A program made the position numbers and the translations under genes. Shown in pieces: positions 56,544-64,000 of a stretch of 64,000 bases of DNA. Numbering within the stretch: the stretch's first letter is position 1; the number at the start of each line of letters is the position of its first letter. Under the pieces are notes generated by a model. The model made no database searches. It had not been told where the DNA came from and saw nothing but the letters and a program-made list of their open reading frames with translations. Origin of the DNA: Rugalucina vietnamica (Eukaryota > Mollusca > Bivalvia > Lucinida > Lucinidae). The DNA lies in contig OZ024871.1 in the NCBI GenBank assembly GCA_964017185.1, positions 59,571,226 through 59,635,225 on the forward strand. The letters run 5' to 3'.

Positions 56544-59500
56544 CTACCCTAACCCTAACCCTAACCCCTAACCCTAACCCTAACCCTAACCCTAAACGTT
56601 TTTTACTACTATACCCTTTAAACTGATGGAACCTTTTCAGATGTAAATAAAATGATAGATGTCAGAAAATGTCAGAATGCTTCTGACAGTTTTCTGACAG
56701 CGTAATAAAAGAAGTTCGGTAACATCTACTAAAAATAGTAACACTTTCCTACGCGAGGGTTAGCAAAGAGGCAACATAACCCTAACCCTTACCTAACCCT
56801 AACCGAATTACCTACAAATATCCTTCCGAGTACTTGGACTCATCGGAAAATACCTATTCCCTAACTCTAAACCCTTACCCTAACCCTAACCCTTACAATA
56901 ACCCAACCCTAACCCTAACCCCTAACCCTAACCCTATCCCTAACCCCTAACCCTAACCCTAACCCTAACCCAAACCCTAACCCTAACCCTAACCCTAACC
57001 CCTAACCCTAACCCTAACCCTAACCCCTAACCCTAACCCTAACCCTAACCCTAACCCAAACCCTAACCCCTAACCCTAACCCTAACCCTAACCCTATTTT
57101 AGTAGATGTTACCGAACTTCTTTTATGCTGTCAGAAAATTGTCAGAAGCATTCTGACATTTTCTGACATTTATAAATTTATACACATCTGAAAAAGTTCA
57201 ACCAATGGGAAGTATTGGACAAAACAACATTAATATACTAGTATACCGGGGTTTTGGAAAGCCAGCTAAAGAAAGTTTGGTTAGCTGAGTTCCTGTTTTA
57301 TGCCCCACTCAACAGCTAGTCATATGGAGACGTGAGCTATAGCAAAGCAGGAAATTAGGGATAGCAGAGGATAAATTTTTATATTTTCAATTTTCATTTA
57401 ATGTTTCATTATTTTTGTTTATTTTTTTAAGTTTTTTGGCACTTCTAGTCCATTCATATGAGAAGGTACACGTAGGCAAAGATCAGGAAAAGGCGCAATC
57501 AGAAAAAGATTCCCACTCCAAAAACCGAGGTGGGAAAAAACCAAACTAACAATCGGGTACTTATACCATGAAACATATCGTAAGCCGAATGAGCAGCTAT
57601 TTTCCCAATAGGTGGCCACTCATTCATATGAGGCCCATATAGTCCAAATGTACGGCCGTTATAGTCCAAAAGAAAGTCCCGTATAGCCCAGTTATGATAG
57701 CCAAAGCCCGTATAGTCCATCCATTGGACTATTTGGGACATATCGTACATTGCCGCAATGCCCATATAGTCCACTACGGCCCCTATAGTCCATTGCCCGC
57801 AATCTACGATAATGCCCATATAGTCCACTAAGGCCCCTATAGTCCATTGCCGCAATCTACGAGAAATTGCGCAATATGGTCCATACTATCTCCCTTTGAA
57901 TGATTTTACTGTTTCCAAAGGTACTAACCTTTATATTTTACTTACTTCTCTTTAAAGCAGACACCAGTTAAGCATTGTCGTAAGTGCCGGCACATCTATA
58001 CTGAAAAATCGAGGATGGCCAGCCGCTTTCGCAAGCGCAAACTTCCCTTCAATACAATGTTTTCGAAAATTCAGAATGACAAGCGAGATTGACGTCATAA
58101 GGGCTAAATGTTGGCAGTAGAATGAAAGTGCGCATAATCAAACAAGGTGTGTTGCAAGCCCCAACGTAAACCGAGATGCACGTGATCTCCCAGCTGTACC
58201 TTAAAACCACTTGAACCGAAACTTTACGAAAATGAAACACAGATAACAAATATACGAAAGTACGATGAGAGAAAGGGGGTCACTACTTTGACCTTGACAT
58301 TATGCCCACTTGAAGGTTCTATTTGTTAATATTGTTCAATGTTTGCTCAATAGTTCCTCGTAGACTCCTAACATAATCATAAAAGGACGTAGACTGCAGA
58401 AAAATGACAACTCTAGCTTTGGGTTTTTTGTTTGTTTTTTCTCTCAGATAGAGCACAAAGAATAGGTTACTATGTAAAAATATATGAAAAAACATGCTTG
58501 ATAAAGCTATCCAGGGTTTGAAATAATAATAATAAAAAAATAAATAAAGATGACCACACTTCCAATTATCGAGATAAAGACGTTTTTACTACGTTTGATC
58601 AAAACTAGTATTATTTTGATTGGTGACTTGTCTCCCCTGATAAAAGAAGTTCGGTAATAGCAACCAAAAATAGCAACAATTTCCTACGCGAGGGTTAGCA
58701 AAGAGGCAAGATTTCTCTAATCCTAACCCTAACCCAACCAATATACAACACATACATTGCAGACACAAGGTCCTAGCCCTACCCGTTACCGAGATACAGT
58801 TCCTCAAAGTCTCATTCATAAACGTTTTTACTACTTTACCCTTTAAACTGGTTGAACCCTTTCATATGCACATAAATTTATAGATGTCAGAAAATGTCAG
58901 AATGCTTCTGACAATTTTCTGACAGCGTAATAAAAGAAGTTCGGTAACATCTGCTAAAAATAGTAACAATTTCCTACGCGAGGGTTAGCAAAGAGGCAAC
59001 ATAACCCTAACCCTTACCTAACCCTAACCGAATTACATACAAATATCCTTCCGATTACCTCTACCCATCGGAAAATACCTATTCCCTAACCCAAACCAAA
59101 ACCCTAACCCTAACCCTAACCCTACATCAGATCATAACCAAGGTGGGCAAGTTGCCCATCTTCGCACACCAGCTTATACCCTAACCCTAACCCTAACCCT
59201 AACCCTACACCCTAACCCTAACCCTAACCCTAACCCTAACCCTCTTAAACCTAACCCTAACCCTAACCCTAACCCCAACCCCCTAACCCTAACCCTAACC
59301 CTAACCCCCTAACCCCCTAACCCTACCCCTAACCCCTAACCCTAACCCTAACCCTAACCCTAACCCCAACCCTAACCCCAACCCCAACCCCAACCGTAAC
59401 CCTGACCCTAACCCTGACCCTAACCCTGACCCTAACCCTCACCCATACTGATATTAAAATATACTGTTTGACGCTAAAATTGACTTCCCTTTGACCCTCG

Positions 59501-61392
59501 GTGTTGACCCTCGGGGTTGGCATATTCGAATTCTTCATCGAAAATGACTTACTACAGAACACAAAATTAACGCTCTAACTCTAACCCTCTTCCAGCTATG
59601 CGAAATTCTGAGTTTGCATGCTTACCATAGGGTTAGGGTTGGGGCTAGGATCAACCTGTGTCAATGTTGTTCTTGCCCAATACTCAGACTACATGTAGGC
59701 ATAAATACGTGTGTGATATGTCCATGCAGTTACCACGTATAGAGGTCGAAAGTTTATAACAGTCGCTATTTAACGGTTAACATTTTTTAATAAGCTGGGT
59801 AATGTAATGGGTTTTATTAAAAGGGGTTATGGTTAGTAAAGGGTTAACCTTTCTGACAAGCTTGGTTATCAAAGGCGTTATGCTGAGTAAATGGTCGAGG
59901 GTTAACCTTTTTCGCTAGTTGGGTTATCAAAGGGTTGATTGTGAGTAAAGGGTTAAGACTTCACCTTTTTGTCTAGCTGGGTTATCAAAAGGTTGATGCT
60001 GAGAAAAGTGTAAATGGTTAACCTATTTGACAAGCTGGGGTTATCAAAAGGGGTAAAGGTAGGTCAAGGGTTAATGCTTAACCTTTTTAGCTAGCTTGGT
60101 ATTCTGATGGGGTTATGACGAGTTAAGGGTTAAGGGTGAGCCTTTTTGACTAGCTGGGTTATCTAAAGGTGTTATCAAATATCAAAAAAGGGTTATGGAA
60201 AACAAAGGGTTAACCTTTTTAACTAGCTTTGTATTTAACGGTTAGGGTGCGAAAAGGGTAGAGGGTTACCCTTTTTGACTAGTTTGGTTATCAAAAGGTG
60301 TTATCAAAAGCGGTTAAGGTTTAAGCTTTTTTCCTAGCTGGGCTATCAAAGGGATTATTGTGAGTAAAGGGTTAAGGGTTGAACTTCTTGACAAGCTGGA
60401 TAATAGAAATGGTTTATGGTAAAGGGTTAAGTGTTAACCCTTTTGACTAGATGGGTTATCAAAAGGGGTTATCAAAAGGGGTAATGGTGAAAGAAAAAAG
60501 GGGGTTAAAGGGTGAACCTTTTCGACTAGCATTGCTATCAAAAGCGATTATGATGAGTAAATGGTTGAGGTTTAACCCTCTTATGGTATGGTAAGTAGAG
60601 GGTTAAGGGTTTATCTTTATGACTAGCTGGGTTATCAAAATGGGTTATCAAAAGGGGCTATGGTGAGTAAAGGGTTAAGGGTTAGGGTTAGGGTTAGGGT
60701 TAGGGTTAGTGTAAAATGTTGAAATCGAAGTATATTTGAATGTATTTTGCTATCGTCGTCGGTTTATAAATGGTCACTGGTGAGGGTCCCGTACCCGAAA
60801 TTGCGCAGTATGGTCCATATTATCTCCCTTTGAATGTTTTTACTGCTTCCAAAGGTACTAACCTTTATATTTTACTTACTTCTCTTGGAAGCAGGCACCA
60901 GTACAGCATTATCCTAGGTGTAGGCACATCTATATTGAAAAATCGTGGATGGCCACTTGCTGTCAACCGCGCAAACTACCCTCCAATACAATGCTTTCGA
61001 AAATTCTGAATGACAAGCGAGATTGACGACATAAGGGCTACATGTTGCCAGTAGAACGAACATGTTGCCAGTAGAATAACCTTTTTGACTGGCTGGTTTT
61101 GTCAAGAGAGTTCATGTGAGTAAAGAACTAAGGGTAAATGAATTTCACCCGATGGGTAATCAAAAGGGGTTATGGTGAGTAAAGGGTTAAGGGTTAACCC
61201 TTTTACAAGCTTGGATATCAAAAGGGGTTATGGAGAGTAAAGTGTTAAGGGTTAACCTTTGTTCTTATATTTTTAGACAAACACATGTGATTTGACACGA
61301 GCCACGTGTTACATAGAACCAATCAGAAGCCGCACCATAACAGCTGAAGGCGGAGCTCCTCATCTCTCATCCCTCATTTCGTCATTTGTCCC
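56544..61392. repeat. Subtelomere-like unit U4 (complete, 4,849 bp)
   Basis: Differs from U3 in length by 6 bp, an extra CCCTAA in the cassette interior near 57,045. A single base change in the variant telomeric block (CACCCATACTG against CACCCTTACTG, near 59,446) was also seen. Otherwise it appears identical. Confidence 0.93.
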
Positions 61393-64000
61393 CTACCCTA
61401 ACCCTAACCCTAACCCCTAACCCTAACCCTAACCCTAACCCTAAACGTTTTTTACTACTATACCCTTTAAACTGATGGAACCTTTTCAGATGTAAATAAA
61501 ATGATAGATGTCAGAAAATGTCAGAATGCTTCTGACAGTTTTCTGACAGCGTAATAAAAGAAGTTCGGTAACATCTACTAAAAATAGTAACACTTTCCTA
61601 CGCGAGGGTTAGCAAAGAGGCAACATAACCCTAACCCTTACCTAACCCTAACCGAATTACCTACAAATATCCTTCCGAGTACTTGGACTCATCGGAAAAT
61701 ACCTATTCCCTAACTCTAAACCCTTACCCTAACCCTAACCCTTACAATAACCCAACCCTAACCCTAACCCCTAACCCTAACCCTATCCCTAACCCCTAAC
61801 CCTAACCCTAACCCTAACCCAAACCCTAACCCTAACCCTAACCCTAACCCCTAACCCTAACCCTAACCCTAACCCCTAACCCTAACCCTAACCCTAACCC
61901 TAACCCAAACCCTAACCCCTAACCCTAACCCTAACCCTAACCCTATTTTAGTAGATGTTACCGAACTTCTTTTATGCTGTCAGAAAATTGTCAGAAGCAT
62001 TCTGACATTTTCTGACATTTATAAATTTATACACATCTGAAAAAGTTCAACCAATGGGAAGTATTGGACAAAACAACATTAATATACTAGTATACCGGGG
62101 TTTTGGAAAGCCAGCTAAAGAAAGTTTGGTTAGCTGAGTTCCTGTTTTATGCCCCACTCAACAGCTAGTCATATGGAGACGTGAGCTATAGCAAAGCAGG
62201 AAATTAGGGATAGCAGAGGATAAATTTTTATATTTTCAATTTTCATTTAATGTTTCATTATTTTTGTTTATTTTTTTAAGTTTTTTGGCACTTCTAGTCC
62301 ATTCATATGAGAAGGTACACGTAGGCAAAGATCAGGAAAAGGCGCAATCAGAAAAAGATTCCCACTCCAAAAACCGAGGTGGGAAAAAACCAAACTAACA
62401 ATCGGGTACTTATACCATGAAACATATCGTAAGCCGAATGAGCAGCTATTTTCCCAATAGGTGGCCACTCATTCATATGAGGCCCATATAGTCCAAATGT
62501 ACGGCCGTTATAGTCCAAAAGAAAGTCCCGTATAGCCCAGTTATGATAGCCAAAGCCCGTATAGTCCATCCATTGGACTATTTGGGACATATCGTACATT
62601 GCCGCAATGCCCATATAGTCCACTACGGCCCCTATAGTCCATTGCCCGCAATCTACGATAATGCCCATATAGTCCACTAAGGCCCCTATAGTCCATTGCC
62701 GCAATCTACGAGAAATTGCGCAATATGGTCCATACTATCTCCCTTTGAATGATTTTACTGTTTCCAAAGGTACTAACCTTTATATTTTACTTACTTCTCT
62801 TTAAAGCAGACACCAGTTAAGCATTGTCGTAAGTGCCGGCACATCTATACTGAAAAATCGAGGATGGCCAGCCGCTTTCGCAAGCGCAAACTTCCCTTCA
62901 ATACAATGTTTTCGAAAATTCAGAATGACAAGCGAGATTGACGTCATAAGGGCTAAATGTTGGCAGTAGAATGAAAGTGCGCATAATCAAACAAGGTGTG
63001 TTGCAAGCCCCAACGTAAACCGAGATGCACGTGATCTCCCAGCTGTACCTTAAAACCACTTGAACCGAAACTTTACGAAAATGAAACACAGATAACAAAT
63101 ATACGAAAGTACGATGAGAGAAAGGGGGTCACTACTTTGACCTTGACATTATGCCCACTTGAAGGTTCTATTTGTTAATATTGTTCAATGTTTGCTCAAT
63201 AGTTCCTCGTAGACTCCTAACATAATCATAAAAGGACGTAGACTGCAGAAAAATGACAACTCTAGCTTTGGGTTTTTTGTTTGTTTTTTCTCTCAGATAG
63301 AGCACAAAGAATAGGTTACTATGTAAAAATATATGAAAAAACATGCTTGATAAAGCTATCCAGGGTTTGAAATAATAATAATAAAAAAATAAATAAAGAT
63401 GACCACACTTCCAATTATCGAGATAAAGACGTTTTTACTACGTTTGATCAAAACTAGTATTATTTTGATTGGTGACTTGTCTCCCCTGATAAAAGAAGTT
63501 CGGTAATAGCAACCAAAAATAGCAACAATTTCCTACGCGAGGGTTAGCAAAGAGGCAAGATTTCTCTAATCCTAACCCTAACCCAACCAATATACAACAC
63601 ATACATTGCAGACACAAGGTCCTAGCCCTACCCGTTACCGAGATACAGTTCCTCAAAGTCTCATTCATAAACGTTTTTACTACTTTACCCTTTAAACTGG
63701 TTGAACCCTTTCATATGCACATAAATTTATAGATGTCAGAAAATGTCAGAATGCTTCTGACAATTTTCTGACAGCGTAATAAAAGAAGTTCGGTAACATC
63801 TGCTAAAAATAGTAACAATTTCCTACGCGAGGGTTAGCAAAGAGGCAACATAACCCTAACCCTTACCTAACCCTAACCGAATTACATACAAATATCCTTC
63901 CGATTACCTCTACCCATCGGAAAATACCTATTCCCTAACCCAAACCAAAACCCTAACCCTAACCCTAACCCTACATCAGATCATAACCAAGGTGGGCAAG
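61393..64000. repeat. Subtelomere-like unit U5 (runs out of window)
   Basis: Follows U4 in register and is cut by the window edge within the variant telomeric block. The array therefore continues to the right. Confidence 0.92.

Noticed and set aside
1-64000. CRISPR arrays, bacterial operons, rRNA
   Set aside because: None seen. Repeats are satellites or telomeric and the context is eukaryotic.

Overview
The window is eukaryotic, repeat-dominated, AT-rich chromosomal DNA. It probably comes from a marine invertebrate, perhaps a bivalve mollusc. The evidence is TTAGGG-type telomeric DNA, an L1/Tx1-type LINE, several MITE/fold-back elements and satellites. The taxon is inferred, not proven. Only one convincing host-type coding gene is visible.

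Layout. (1) 1-15,011: satellite array of ~175-185 bp monomers in a four-monomer higher-order repeat (HOR, ~711 bp, order A-B-C-D). (2) 15,012-16,103: fold-back module rich in GTCGGCAG, sitting where the satellite changes orientation. (3) 16,104-17,164: the same HOR inverted. It is followed by increasingly diverged monomers to ~18,250 and a 282-bp tandem duplication to 18,633. (4) 18,634-20,157: low-copy DNA with a possible NRF-1-type promoter, a CG-rich fold-back element and short ~27-bp repeats. (5) 20,158-31,610: an 11.45-kb near-perfect palindrome (arms ~5.7 kb, 38-bp loop). Each arm carries a frameshifted LINE ORF1, ~3.2 kb of interposed DNA and a truncated LINE endonuclease that stops at the axis. 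(6) 31,611-38,730: a degenerate satellite with a 10-bp beat (GCATGGTTTA), interrupted by low-copy DNA, a TA-flanked MITE and a dispersed ~170-bp repeat. (7) 38,731-39,510: three more copies of the ~170-bp repeat. (8) 39,645-42,530 (minus): an intronless 961-codon reading frame, preceded by a clear splice acceptor and closed by a stop overlapping AATAAA. Its product is unrecognised. (9) 42,541-44,460: low-copy DNA with an old dispersed repeat and a TTAA-flanked fold-back MITE. (10) 44,463-64,000: a subtelomere-like tandem array of ~4.85-kb units mixing (CCCTAA)n, (TTAGGG)n, variant telomeric repeats, palindromic TGTCAGAA blocks and an inverted copy of the ~170-bp repeat. It is interrupted by a 200-N scaffold gap.

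The region behaves as a layered subtelomere/heterochromatin block built by tandem amplification, fold-back duplication and element insertion. The ~170-bp repeat links the 10-bp satellite, the flank of the 961-codon gene and the telomeric units, so these have exchanged sequence. Several structures could partly be assembly products and are flagged: the palindrome, whose known arm differences are homopolymer indels; the sequence repeated across the N gap; and the near-identical 4.85-kb units. The open frames in the satellite arrays and telomeric repeats are repeat translations, not genes.
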